Virus record (IMG/VR): IMGVR_UViG_3300020215_000063
Location: 1-48,338 of that record
Source: a virus
DNA: 48,338 nt
Direction: 5' to 3' (one strand)
Shown: positions 26,283 through 32,938 of the stretch, piece after piece
Numbering within the stretch: position 1 is the stretch's first letter
How the letters are laid out: each line of letters opens with the position of its first letter
The notes under the pieces: generated by a model
Told to the model about the DNA's origin: nothing
Seen by the model: the letters and a program-made list of their open reading frames with translations, nothing else
Database searches by the model: none
Program-made: the position numbers and the translations under genes

Positions 26283-26544
26283 GGGAGCTGGGGAAGCAGT
26301 CGGTCTTTCCGAGTAGGCAGGTGACGCCCTGGGAGGGAGGAGGGATATCGCATACCGGCGGATGGTTCGCTTCCGGATCGCAGACACGCCAGCAGAGACA
26401 GCCGTCGATGCCGGGCTGTGTGATGCAACGGTGGAAACAGGCATCTTGTTCTTGGCGGATAAGGGAGCCACTGTAGGATTCTCTGTCCGGAAGAGAGGAA
26501 CACCCCACCAGCAGGAGAACCAGGAGGAGAGGGAGGCGGGTCAC
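26272..26544 (-). CDS. Cys-rich lipoprotein, o-spanin candidate
   Basis: 90 residues, GTG start inside the preceding stop (GTGA). Residues 1-15 are a lipoprotein signal with lipobox LVGC (modified Cys15). The mature part has eight Cys and Pro-rich linkers. A membrane protein and a lipoprotein in overlapping genes recall Rz/Rz1 spanins, which fuse inner and outer membranes at lysis, but the partner lacks the usual coiled coil, so this is tentative. Confidence 0.55.
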   Translation of the reverse strand: MTRLPLLLVLLLVGCSSLPDRESYSGSLIRQEQDACFHRCITQPGIDGCLCWRVCDPEANHPPVCDIPPPSQGVTCLLGKTDCFPSSHDL

Positions 26545-26732
26545 AGGAGAGAGCCGGAAGAGTAGCAGAGGACGTGACAGGTTTGGTTTCCGCAGGGGAG
26601 ATCGCAGATACGGGCATGCTCGACGGGAACGGACTGGATGACACGGGCACCGGGGATCTTCGTGGCGACAAATGGGAGCACGGAGATTGCCACGCAAATC
26701 ATAAGCGGAACGAGGATGGAGGGGGAGCGCAT
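26541..26732 (-). CDS. Small membrane protein with Cys-rich tail
   Basis: 63 residues: one membrane segment at ~5-24 (SILVPLMICVAISVLPFVAT) and a short exported tail with four Cys (CDLPCGNQTCHVLC). Coupled to the lipoprotein that follows. Possible partner in a two-component lysis or envelope complex. Confidence 0.55.
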   Translation of the reverse strand: MRSPSILVPLMICVAISVLPFVATKIPGARVIQSVPVEHARICDLPCGNQTCHVLCYSSGSLL

Positions 26733-26733
26733 A

Positions 26734-27333
26734 TCAGAGGAAGCGGGAGCGGAGGTCTTCGATGGAGTTCTTCTTAGAATTCCAAGCTCCGTCCGCATCG
26801 TAAGGCGGCACTTCCTCGAACAAGTGCTCCAGCAGTGCCTTCCGGAACTCGCGTTCCTCGTCGTAGGACGAGTTGTTGGTTATCGTAATTCGTTCTTTCA
26901 GCGCTGCGAACCGCTTGTCCACCTCTGCTTTGGTCGCGAACTTCTGGTCCCTGCGGAAGTCGTCGCAGTTGTGGGTGTCGTAATGGCCCCCTCCTTCCGT
27001 CTTCGTGAACTCCATGAAGTAGCCGCAATCGGGACAGGCCTTCCCCTCCCCGGCGGTCATGCGGGGCAGAATGCGTTTCTGGTGGCAGTCGTCGCACCAA
27101 TGGTACTTGCCTGGCTCGATGGGGCCGCCACAATAGATGCAGCCTTTGCACTTCCCGGCGTCGGGCTCCTTGCACACGCACTCCGCCTTCCCGCAGGTGC
27201 GGCAGGGATGGAAGTGGGGGGTGGGGTCGTCGCAGAGAGAGCACTTCGGCTCCTTGGGGATGAACTCCTGGCCGCACTCTTTGCAGAACCACTGGATGGT
27301 ATCGCCGTAGATGTCGAGGTGCTTGCAGGTCAT
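26734..27333 (-). CDS. Multi-zinc-ribbon protein
   Basis: 199 residues with at least five Cys pairs in the first 115 residues: CKECG, CSLCDD, CRTCGK, CKGCIYCGG, CDDCHQ, CPDCG, then a charged helical C terminus (DQKFATKAEVDKRFAALKERI). Each pair looks like a separate zinc knuckle. Such strings usually bind nucleic acid or protein. No named family recognised. Confidence 0.65.
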   Translation of the reverse strand: MTCKHLDIYGDTIQWFCKECGQEFIPKEPKCSLCDDPTPHFHPCRTCGKAECVCKEPDAGKCKGCIYCGGPIEPGKYHWCDDCHQKRILPRMTAGEGKACPDCGYFMEFTKTEGGGHYDTHNCDDFRRDQKFATKAEVDKRFAALKERITITNNSSYDEEREFRKALLEHLFEEVPPYDADGAWNSKKNSIEDLRSRFL

Positions 27334-27602
27334 TGGGGAGAGGGGAGAAAGGCTTTGGCCTGTTTGATAGCGGCTTGGAGTTCGTCGGATTGCCACTCTT
27401 CACCTGGCGGGCCACGGTCGAGCATGTACGTGTCGAATTCCAGCAGCCCCTCCAACGCCTTCTGCTGTCCGGCGATAACGGAGAGGAGGAAGGGGATACC
27501 GTCATCGAGCAGCCATTCCATTTCGTCTTCGTCGTGGGATCTCTGGCAAGAACCAGCTACTTCGCGTATCTCCTCCAGCCGCTTCTGGTCTTCGGGCGTC
27601 AT
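27330..27602 (-). CDS. Acidic hypothetical protein
   Basis: 90 residues, helical (KRLEEIREVAGSCQRSHDEDEMEWLL), acidic. Coupled to the zinc-ribbon gene (ATGA). Its C-terminal ELQAAIKQAKAFL resembles small phage accessory proteins of unknown role. Confidence 0.6.
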   Translation of the reverse strand: MTPEDQKRLEEIREVAGSCQRSHDEDEMEWLLDDGIPFLLSVIAGQQKALEGLLEFDTYMLDRGPPGEEWQSDELQAAIKQAKAFLPSPQ

Positions 27603-27694
27603 ACGGAACCGGGGAAGCGGAGAAGGTGATCGGCACCCAGAATGCCTAAAGCGAAGCAGGCGAGGCCGAATGCGATGTGGAGGAGCTTAGTCAT
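27599..27694 (-). CDS. 31-residue membrane peptide
   Basis: MTKLLHIAFGLACFALGILGADHLLRFPGSV: one membrane segment. Its ATG overlaps the upstream end by 8 bp and its TGA the next ATG. One of at least eight such tiny membrane peptides in the genome. Confidence 0.5.
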   Translation of the reverse strand: MTKLLHIAFGLACFALGILGADHLLRFPGSV

Positions 27695-27890
27695 GGGAAG
27701 GCATCGGAAGAGGCTCGATGATTTGCTTCGTGAAGCCTCCCACGTTCATTCTCAGGCCGAGGGCGTAGACTTCCGCAGTCAGTTTTCTGCGGAAGTCGTC
27801 GGTCCGGATCAGCTTTTTCCCTTTGTAGCTCTTTACACGCCAAAACACGGGCTTGGGCTTCTTGCCGGTGGGGGTGCGGGAGGGGGTCAT
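27687..27890 (-). CDS. Small basic protein
   Basis: 67 residues, basic, beta then helical (FWRVKSYKGKKLIRTDDFRRKLTAEVYALG). Leader AATCCCCCTC. Start M(TPSRTP) chosen over an in-frame ATG 23 codons upstream, which would extend into the preceding gene. No family. Confidence 0.55.
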   Translation of the reverse strand: MTPSRTPTGKKPKPVFWRVKSYKGKKLIRTDDFRRKLTAEVYALGLRMNVGGFTKQIIEPLPMPSHD

Positions 27891-28606
27891 GAGGGGGATT
27901 GCTGCGGTACTTTCGGCTGCCGGTCGCAGGTCTGGTGGAAGATCGCGTCTCCGCTCCAAGTGCCTATGACGGGCTCATTCTTTGCGAATCTACGGCCGCA
28001 GTGGCTGCACCGGTCCAGGAAGCGGCGGCGGAACTGCTGCCAGGGATGCACCTGGATGCGCCAGTGCCAGACGTGCCAACGTGGATGTCTGTACCAGGGC
28101 TGCGACCAGCGCAGGATGCAGCCGTAGACCATTTCCGCCGTGCGATTCACCCGCTCCTGCTTCTCTTCGGGGCCGTACCTTTGCACGATACCGTCGTGCA
28201 TGGAATCGGTGGAATTCTCCGCGAACGAGAGGATGTCGTACAGGTGACGCTTCATGAAATTGTCCGTGCGACGCCAACTATGGTTGAAGTGTTCATAGGC
28301 CGCGCGGCGGAACATCATGAGGGCTATTGCCATCGAGGTGAAGCGGGGCTTTCCCTCTTCCGTAAACCAGCCGCCGTAGCTCTGGCACCAATCGAAGGCG
28401 AATTCCCGAACGATCTTCTTCAGGATTTCCTGGTCGCCATGCCGGGCGCGCTTAAACCAGCCGCAGCTATCGTCGGTGCCGTCGGTCTCCGGATCCCTGT
28501 GCCAGATCGTGATGACGGAGGGGCGCCACCCCTTGGGAAACAGAGGCGATGGCCTATCTCGCCAGGGGCGACGGATCTCGAAGGCAACGATCAGAGGGTC
28601 GTGCAT
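27887..28606 (-). CDS. Conserved phage hypothetical protein with zinc finger
   Basis: 239 residues. The N-terminal part has WHRDPETDGTDDSCGWF, a signature I associate with a protein seen in many environmental phages, of unknown function. The C-terminal CSHCGRRF...CDRQ is a zinc-ribbon-like motif. Many Trp and Arg in between suggest RNA or DNA binding. Confidence 0.6.
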   Translation of the reverse strand: MHDPLIVAFEIRRPWRDRPSPLFPKGWRPSVITIWHRDPETDGTDDSCGWFKRARHGDQEILKKIVREFAFDWCQSYGGWFTEEGKPRFTSMAIALMMFRRAAYEHFNHSWRRTDNFMKRHLYDILSFAENSTDSMHDGIVQRYGPEEKQERVNRTAEMVYGCILRWSQPWYRHPRWHVWHWRIQVHPWQQFRRRFLDRCSHCGRRFAKNEPVIGTWSGDAIFHQTCDRQPKVPQQSPS

Positions 28607-28636
28607 ATAGCGGGGGTTAACATAAAGGAGAATCTG

Positions 28637-28774
28637 TCAAGTATTGCGAAGCGTGTCCCAAGCGAAGAAGCCGAGGACGATCCAGAAGAAGATGGCCATG
28701 CTCAGGCTCGGCCGCATGTAGTTGGCGAACCATACTGCCAGAGTGATGATGAACAGGCGGTCGTTGCGGGTCAT
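28637..28774 (-). CDS. Small membrane protein
   Basis: 45 residues with two short hydrophobic stretches (LFIITLAVWF and MAIFFWIVLGFFAW) joined by NYMRPSL. ATGA overlap with the upstream gene. Probable two-pass membrane peptide. Confidence 0.55.
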   Translation of the reverse strand: MTRNDRLFIITLAVWFANYMRPSLSMAIFFWIVLGFFAWDTLRNT

Positions 28775-28893
28775 TTCTCAGAGGGAACAGGAACCTGCTT
28801 CGCCCAGGCCACGAGGGCGTCAGCCGCCCGTCGCACCCACGGCTCATCGGGTGATGGCACGTAGTCTTCCGAGATAGGGCAGGAGGGAGTCAT
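28771..28893 (-). CDS. Small acidic/Pro protein
   Basis: 40 residues: MTPSCPISEDYVPSPDEPWVRRAADALVAWAKQ. The leader is CTAGCTCCCCCCTCTCCCCGCA immediately before ATG, one of the clearest C/T-rich leaders. No family. Confidence 0.5.
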   Translation of the reverse strand: MTPSCPISEDYVPSPDEPWVRRAADALVAWAKQVPVPSEK

Positions 28894-28911
28894 TGCGGGG
28901 AGAGGGGGGAG

Positions 28912-29100
28912 CTAGCGGGGTTCGTCTGTACCGAGGCGGTCTGCCTGTTCAATCATCTTGGATGCGATCTTCAGGCATGCGGCGGCGTAGCCGTGCTTCC
29001 AGTCCTCGGACTTCCCTTCGGGGATGTCCAGCCCGGTCTCCGCGACGTACTGGGCGAAGCCTTTGAGGACGTGCCGAATGAAGGTGTCGGAGGGGTTCAT
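28912..29100 (-). CDS. Hypothetical protein downstream of repressor
   Basis: 62 residues, helical (FIRHVLKGFAQYVAETGLDIPEGKSEDW). Starts inside the stop of the XRE gene (TGATG), so the two are co-translated. Could be a repressor partner or antirepressor by position. Confidence 0.55.
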   Translation of the reverse strand: MNPSDTFIRHVLKGFAQYVAETGLDIPEGKSEDWKHGYAAACLKIASKMIEQADRLGTDEPR

Positions 29101-29360
29101 CAGCGAGCACGGAAGAAAGACGGGTTCTCGGTGATTCCAAGAAGAGTCGGCATGTCCACCTGGAGAAGCTGGGAGAGTTGGTAGATGACGTAGGCTGAGG
29201 GGCTTTTGCGGCCCTCCGTGTCCTGTTCGAGTTCCCAGAGGTACGTTCGCGATATGCCCGCCTCCTTTGCGAGCAATGCGAGGGAGTAGCGTTGCTTCTT
29301 CCGGATCGCTTTAAGCTGTGTTGCGAAGCCAGGGAAGTACGCTTTCTGCGTGGTAGTCAT
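29100..29360 (-). CDS. XRE/Cro-CI family repressor
   Basis: 86 residues with a standard helix-turn-helix at ~11-65: FATQLKAIRKKQRYSLALLAKEAGISRTYLWELEQ. It binds operators as a dimer. A promoter with an inverted repeat in its spacer lies directly upstream and the -10 box ends 8 nt before the ATG, so the transcript is likely leaderless and self-regulated, as known for lambda cI. Probable lysogeny regulator. Confidence 0.8.
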   Translation of the reverse strand: MTTTQKAYFPGFATQLKAIRKKQRYSLALLAKEAGISRTYLWELEQDTEGRKSPSAYVIYQLSQLLQVDMPTLLGITENPSFFRAR

Positions 29361-29368
29361 GTAGCCAG

Positions 29369-29397
29369 AGTATCACTAATCATCCGCCATTAGCAAA
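29369..29397 (-). promoter_or_regulatory. Promoter and operator of the XRE repressor
   Basis: Read on the minus strand: -35 TTTGCT, 17-bp spacer, -10 GATACT, then 8 nt to the ATG. The spacer carries the inverted repeat CTAAT-N8-ATTAG, a good size for an XRE dimer site, so the repressor would block its own promoter. Confidence 0.6.
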
Positions 29398-29426
29398 CAC
29401 TCCGCCTTGACGTTCCCTCCTGGTCG

Positions 29427-29684
29427 TCAGTCCCTATCGAGCCGCTCGGTCAGCCTGTGGATCTCCCGGCAGAGCTGGAGCTGGATTGCGTCTCCGTCCA
29501 TCAGGTGGGCCTTTCCTGCCGCTTCGTACACGTCGGGGTCGAGGAAGGGCTTCAACTCGGGGAGCCACTCCACCTGCACCTGGATCGGCCCCTTGATCTC
29601 CGGGATCAGCGCACGGCCTGTGGCGTCCTGGGGGACGTGCAGGTCGGAGGTCAGCTCGGAAACGACGTCGACCTCTTTGGTCAT
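29427..29684 (-). CDS. Hypothetical protein
   Basis: 85 residues: MTKEVDVVSELTSDLHVPQDATG, then PIQVQVEWLPELKPFLDPDVYEAAGKAHLMDGDAI, ending HRLTERLDRD. Alpha/beta; no family. Coupled to the upstream membrane peptide (ATGA). Confidence 0.55.
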   Translation of the reverse strand: MTKEVDVVSELTSDLHVPQDATGRALIPEIKGPIQVQVEWLPELKPFLDPDVYEAAGKAHLMDGDAIQLQLCREIHRLTERLDRD

Positions 29685-29794
29685 TTGCCGACAGCCATCA
29701 GAACGCAGCCAACCACGGCGACAAGCATCCCGATCAGGAAGTAGGGAGAGTGGAACGACAGTGCCGCTCCGGTGATGACAACGCCAAGGCCCAT
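29681..29794 (-). CDS. 37-residue membrane peptide after tRNA-His
   Basis: MGLGVVITGAALSFHSPYFLIGMLVAVVGCVLMAVGK: two hydrophobic stretches. A longer open frame begins inside the tRNA and is not real. Leader CACCATCTTCCCCCTCAACCCT follows the tRNA end directly, so both are probably on one transcript. Confidence 0.55.
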   Translation of the reverse strand: MGLGVVITGAALSFHSPYFLIGMLVAVVGCVLMAVGK

Positions 29795-29811
29795 AGGGTT
29801 GAGGGGGAAGA

Positions 29812-29885
29812 TGGTGTGGGCGACGAGAATCGAACTCGCGTCACCGGTTCCACATACCGGGGTCCTGCCACTGAACGACACCCAC
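29812..29885 (-). tRNA. tRNA-His (GTG), CCA encoded
   Basis: Complete cloverleaf: acceptor GTGGGTG/CGCCCAC, D stem GTTC/GGAC, anticodon stem CCGGT/ACCGG with loop ATGTGGA (GTG), T loop TTCGATT. The 3' CCA is encoded. A G precedes the first base, as needed for the extra G of tRNA-His, but base 73 is A rather than the usual C. It lies at the head of the minus-strand run, between the two divergent gene blocks. Confidence 0.9.
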
Positions 29886-29957
29886 CATGCGTGGGTCAGC
29901 TATGCCGTTCGGTGTTCCGCAGAAACATGCCCCGATTCTGCTCTTCCTGTGGCCAAA

Positions 29958-29986
29958 CTGCAAGGGATTCGGGATTCAGGTAGACT
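29958..29986 (+). promoter_or_regulatory. Possible promoter of GP88-like gene
   Basis: -10 TAGACT with a weak -35 CTGCAA at 17 bp. The -10 ends exactly 7 nt before the TTG start, which suggests a leaderless transcript like others in this genome. Confidence 0.4.
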
Positions 29987-29993
29987 GTGACCG

Positions 29994-30707
29994 TTGCGGT
30001 CGCTGACTGTTCTGCCCCCGGCCCCCGAAGGAGAGATCCCAGTTTGGGAGGGAACGGACGCCGAGCTGGAAGAGAAGGTCGCGGAGCTGTCCCGTGGTCG
30101 GCAGTGGGAAGAGATCATCGGCGGCTTCTCCCATCCCCGAAAGATGCCCGGCATCGCCTACGGCTACCCCGCCTCGACGTGCAAGACGGGCTCCAAGCTC
30201 GCGGAGAAGCCCGGGACGGTGTGTAACTCCTGCTACGCGAGGAAAGGGACGTTCCGCTTCGGGAACGTGCAGAAGGCCCTCTGGAAGCGGTACCATTCCC
30301 TGTTCGATCCGCTGTGGACCCCCGCAATCGTCGCCGGGGTGCGTTCCGAAGCCCGGCCAGGGGACCATGTGCGGTTGAACGACTCCGGGGACTTCCAGAG
30401 CCTTAATCACCTGAAGAACATCTTCACGTTGTGCCGCTCGGTGCGGGATGTCCTCTTCTGGGGACCGACGCGGGAGCCGGGGTTACTCAAGCTGATCAAG
30501 CCGGAGGACGTGCCCGACAACCTGACCATCCGCTTGTCCGGGAACCTGCTCAACGGAAAACCCCCGAAGGGATGGCCGTGGACCAGTACGGTCGTCTCGG
30601 AGGATGGGACCTGTCCGACCAGCCAGGAAGGCGGATCGTGTGCGGACTTCGGTTGCTTCGCCTGCTGGAGCCGGGACGTGGCGAACGTGGAGTACGAGCT
30701 GCACTAA
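29994..30707 (+). CDS. GP88-like phage protein
   Basis: 237 residues. Matches the gene product 88 domain of phages (mycobacteriophage L5 gp88 and relatives): GIAYGYPASTCKTGSKL, CNSCYARKGTFRF, HVRLNDSGDFQS, and a closing Cys set (GGSCADFGCFACW). The conserved Cys suggest metal or iron-sulfur binding; biochemical role unknown. Start is TTG: the N-terminal 50 residues read as protein (EEIIGGFSHPRKMPG) and the next ATG would remove part of the conserved block. Followed by a terminator. Confidence 0.75.
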   Translation: MRSLTVLPPAPEGEIPVWEGTDAELEEKVAELSRGRQWEEIIGGFSHPRKMPGIAYGYPASTCKTGSKLAEKPGTVCNSCYARKGTFRFGNVQKALWKRYHSLFDPLWTPAIVAGVRSEARPGDHVRLNDSGDFQSLNHLKNIFTLCRSVRDVLFWGPTREPGLLKLIKPEDVPDNLTIRLSGNLLNGKPPKGWPWTSTVVSEDGTCPTSQEGGSCADFGCFACWSRDVANVEYELH

Positions 30708-30708
30708 A

Positions 30709-30735
30709 CAAAACCCCCTTGCGGGGGCCTGTTGT
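30709..30735. terminator. Bidirectional-looking terminator
   Basis: CCCCC-TTGC-GGGGG stem, flanked by AACAAAA on the left and TGTTGTTT on the right, so it can end transcription of the GP88-like gene and perhaps also from the other direction. Confidence 0.75.
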
Positions 30736-30759
30736 TTCCTGGCAGGATGCGTGTGCTTA

Positions 30760-31000
30760 GTACGCGGGAACAGTAAACACCTATCCCGCCATCGGAGCAA
30801 CCAGATCCTTCCTCTTCAGCGGTGTGCCGACTGACCCGTCCCCTTCCTTGGCGATACGCTCGGGAAACGGACTGGCGGGCAGAAGTGTTTCGTCACGCTG
30901 CCAGTGGCCGCCTAAAGAGTGCGCACGAAGAGAAGGGGCAGTCCTCGGCTTCACGTTTCCCCGGAAGCCCGGTACCCATCGCACTGCCAGACGCCTTCTA
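30760..31000 (+). ncRNA. Candidate structured RNA with alternative stems
   Basis: No credible gene lies in 30736-31142. The stretch contains long-range perfect stems: GCGGGA (30764-30769)/TCCCGC (30784-30789); CCCGCCA (30785-30791)/TGGCGGG (30873-30879), which competes with the first; TTCGT..CGC (30889-30898)/GCG.ACGAA (30921-30929); and the nested pair GGCAGT(30937)..GGCTTC/GAAGCC..ACTGCC(30988). The shared bases of the first two stems allow a two-state switch. Strand is assumed from neighbours. Confidence 0.45.
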
Positions 31001-31076
31001 AAAACCCTGCTGCTGCGGGAGGCAATCTGATGCCCTGACGAGGGAAAACTGGCGGAAAAGGCGATTATGCTACCCT

Positions 31077-31119
31077 GGAGACGCGAAACGAAGTGAGCGT
31101 CACACCGGAGACGCGAAAC
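31077..31119 (+). repeat. Direct repeat in leader of the 31.1-kb gene
   Basis: The 13-mer GGAGACGCGAAAC occurs at 31077-31089 and 31107-31119 (30-bp period). Between them GACGC/GCGTC can form a hairpin. An extended -10-like TGCTACCCT (31068-31076) lies just before, with only a weak -35. Confidence 0.5.
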
Positions 31120-31142
31120 CACCATTCCCCCCTACCAACTCC

Positions 31143-31340
31143 ATGTACTACTGCCTTGCTCTCCTGGTCTGTCTCTCTCTGATGACACAGAAACCAGCGT
31201 CCTTCTGGGATTGGGTGTACCGGGGAGTCTCTGCTCAGATCGTTCCGGGCCATCCGTATCGAGCTGCTCTCGTGGTCTTCGCTTCTTTTGCTGTCCCCTC
31301 CCTGCTCGTGTTCTCTCTGCTGGCACTTGGGTATTGGTAG
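31143..31340 (+). CDS. Two-pass membrane protein
   Basis: 65 residues with hydrophobic N and C termini (YYCLALLVCLSL and AALVVFASFAVPSLLVFSLLALGYW) around SFWDWVYRGVSAQIVPGHP. Leader CACCATTCCCCCCTACCAACTCC, no Shine-Dalgarno. Function unknown. Confidence 0.6.
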   Translation: MYYCLALLVCLSLMTQKPASFWDWVYRGVSAQIVPGHPYRAALVVFASFAVPSLLVFSLLALGYW

Positions 31341-31426
31341 GCACGAAGCCACCATGCTGCCGCAGGCTCATAATCAACAATCCCTAGATTCTTGACACTC
31401 AGGATCGGAAGTAGTCAACACCTTGC

Positions 31427-31756
31427 CTATCGCTTCACGAGGGAAAGGAATGAGGGGTCGTAGTAGATCAGCTCGGGGTTCTCGTCTCTCTGGGGGTCTC
31501 CTCTGCGGTAGGGGAGTCTTGTGGGAAGCTCGATCCATTCCAGGACGGGAACGGCGTAGAGGTCCTTCTTGTATCGCTTCTTCTCCCGTCGTGCTTCCGC
31601 TTCGGTCATCAACGCTGTTTTCGGTCCTCGGTTGATGGCTTTCCGCTCGATGTGGTTGTACTTCCTGGCCCACCGGCGGATTGCTCTTTCCCACTTCGGG
31701 AAGGGGATGTCTTTGGTCTTCTCTTTCCACTCTGCGGGGGTCATGGAGGCTTTCAC
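31427..31756 (-). CDS. Basic helical hypothetical protein
   Basis: 109 residues, rich in Lys, Arg and Trp (FPKWERAIRRWARKYNHIERKAINRG, EARREKKRYKKDLY). GTG start overlapping the preceding stop (GTGA) fits the coupling habit here; an ATG four codons later is the alternative. Nucleic-acid binding is plausible from charge only. Confidence 0.6.
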   Translation of the reverse strand: MKASMTPAEWKEKTKDIPFPKWERAIRRWARKYNHIERKAINRGPKTALMTEAEARREKKRYKKDLYAVPVLEWIELPTRLPYRRGDPQRDENPELIYYDPSFLSLVKR

Positions 31757-32064
31757 AGTCCTTTCGGGTTTTGGAGGTAGTAAGTTATCCCTCCGTCGAG
31801 GAGACCTTTGGCTGCCCCCTGGCAAAGTTCGATGACCTCCTGGCGGTATTCCTCGTAATTCGTGCTCCGGTCGCGTGCCAGGGCATTTATCGCGGCAATG
31901 GCGAGGCTCATCATCTGCGTGTCTGATCCCTCTCCGTAGAGTTCCCCGTCCTTCTCCGCGAGCCAGCAGATTCCCTCCCGCTGCTTCGGAGTCATCGCGG
32001 CCCAGAGGTCTTGGAACATCTCGATCACTCTGCAATTCTGCGCTTCCCCCTGCTGAAAAGCCAT
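31753..32064 (-). CDS. Hypothetical protein opposite the HNH gene
   Basis: 103 residues, helical, with MTPKQREGICWLAEKDGELYGEG and a C-terminal region ending LLDGGITYYLQNPKGL. Divergent from the HNH gene with a 43-bp gap. No family. Confidence 0.6.
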   Translation of the reverse strand: MAFQQGEAQNCRVIEMFQDLWAAMTPKQREGICWLAEKDGELYGEGSDTQMMSLAIAAINALARDRSTNYEEYRQEVIELCQGAAKGLLDGGITYYLQNPKGL

Positions 32065-32107
32065 TGCGAGATTAACTCAAGAGGTTCACAATATTCCTGT
32101 TTTGACC

Positions 32108-32602
32108 ATGAAGACTATTCCGCTTTCCCAGGGGCGATACACGATTGTCGATGATGATGACTTCGACTACCTTTCTCAGTTCCGATGGCACGTCGTCAGG
32201 TACGGTTACGGAAAGCATGAATACGCAGCTCGTAACAGCCGAACCGATGGCAAGCTCCGGATCGTTCGCATGCACCGGGAATTAATGCAACCGCCCGAGG
32301 GGATGTGGGTGGATCACATCAACGGGGATGGCCTGGACAATCGGCGTTGCAACCTTCGCCTTTGCACGCCGCATCAAAACACAATGAACCGCCGACCAAG
32401 CTACAACAGGTTCAAGGGAGTCCAGCACGTTTCCTACCGACACAAGGAGTCCTTTATAGCTATCATTCAAGAGAGCGGCAGGGTACACCACATCGGCTCC
32501 TTCAAGACGCCTGAGGAGGCTGCGATGGCATACGATAAAGCCGCTCTCCGCTACCACGGTGAATATGCCTGCCTGAATTTCCCACCCGTCGCACGAAATT
32601 GA
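32108..32602 (+). CDS. HNH endonuclease with AP2-like domain
   Basis: 164 residues. HNH block: MHRELMQPPEGMWVDHINGDGLDNRRCNLRLCT, then a DNA-binding AP2/ERF-like domain (YRHKESFIAIIQESGRVHHIGSFKTPEEAAMAYDKAA). This pairing is typical of phage homing endonucleases. A second, diverged copy lies at 37.97-38.4 kb on the other strand. No interrupted gene or intron is visible around it, so it is free-standing. Confidence 0.85.
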   Translation: MKTIPLSQGRYTIVDDDDFDYLSQFRWHVVRYGYGKHEYAARNSRTDGKLRIVRMHRELMQPPEGMWVDHINGDGLDNRRCNLRLCTPHQNTMNRRPSYNRFKGVQHVSYRHKESFIAIIQESGRVHHIGSFKTPEEAAMAYDKAALRYHGEYACLNFPPVARN

Positions 32603-32663
32603 CTGCGGATCGGGAGAGGTTCAGAATCCGGGCAGTTTTGGAGACCGCTTTTTCCCGCTCAGG

Positions 32664-32750
32664 ACCCCTAACGCAGCCCACCGTGTTGCAAGCTCCCTCC
32701 ACGGAGGGGTGATGCCGAAGAATAAGGCATACGGTCGGGCTCTTGGGGGT
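32664..32750 (+). ncRNA. Tandem structured RNA, unit A
   Basis: Four stems: P1 ACCCC/GGGGT at the ends, P2 AGCCCACCGT (32675-32684) with ACGGTcGGGCT (32731-32741, one bulged C), P3 CCCTC-CACG-GAGGG, P4 ATGCC-9nt-GGCAT. Linkers TAACGCA, GCAAG, GATGCCG, ATACGG and TCTTGGGGG recur in unit B. There is no open frame with a start. The strand is inferred from a U-G pair in unit B. I could not assign it to a known RNA class. Confidence 0.6.
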
Positions 32751-32806
32751 GCTTGCCTGCCGTGGTACGATCCGGGTGGCATTAGTGCACGAGTGCCGTC
32801 ATAGAA

Positions 32807-32891
32807 GCCCCTAACGCAATCGCGTCGCAAGAACATCCCTCACGGGATGCCGCCCAAATACCCAATACGGCGAGGACGGGGTTCTTGGGGG
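32807..32891 (+). ncRNA. Tandem structured RNA, unit B
   Basis: Same plan as unit A, 57 bp downstream: P1 CCCC/GGGG; P2 AATCGCGTC (32818-32826) with GACGGGGTT (32875-32883), eight of nine paired including one U-G; P3 CATCCC-TCAC-GGGATG; P4 GCCG/CGGC. P2, P3 and P4 differ in sequence from unit A but keep pairing, which is compensatory change. The five linkers are kept. This supports selection on RNA structure. Confidence 0.6.
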
Positions 32892-32904
32892 AATCTGGTA
32901 AGAG

Positions 32905-32934
32905 TTGACACCCCTGCGCGTCTTGGTTGATAGT
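32905..32934 (+). promoter_or_regulatory. Promoter of the small RNA
   Basis: Consensus -35 TTGACA, 18-bp spacer, -10 GATAGT. Predicted start near 32939-32941, where the first hairpin begins. The hexamer GTTGAC that overlaps the -35 also occurs at other promoters here. Confidence 0.6.
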
Positions 32935-32938
32935 GTCG

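Noticed and set aside
29772-29990. Protein-like plus-strand frame across 29.8 kb
   Set aside because: It is a reading of the tRNA-His gene (a familiar artefact with an IELASPVPH-like motif), not a protein.
30781-31125. 114-residue minus-strand frame
   Set aside because: Arg/Ser-rich with no start signal; the segment is better explained by RNA stems.
32664-32891. Assignment of the tandem RNA units to twister or twister-sister ribozymes
   Set aside because: Shared words such as CCTAAC or GCAAG are short, and the order of stems and the closing strand do not fit the consensus I know. Left unassigned.
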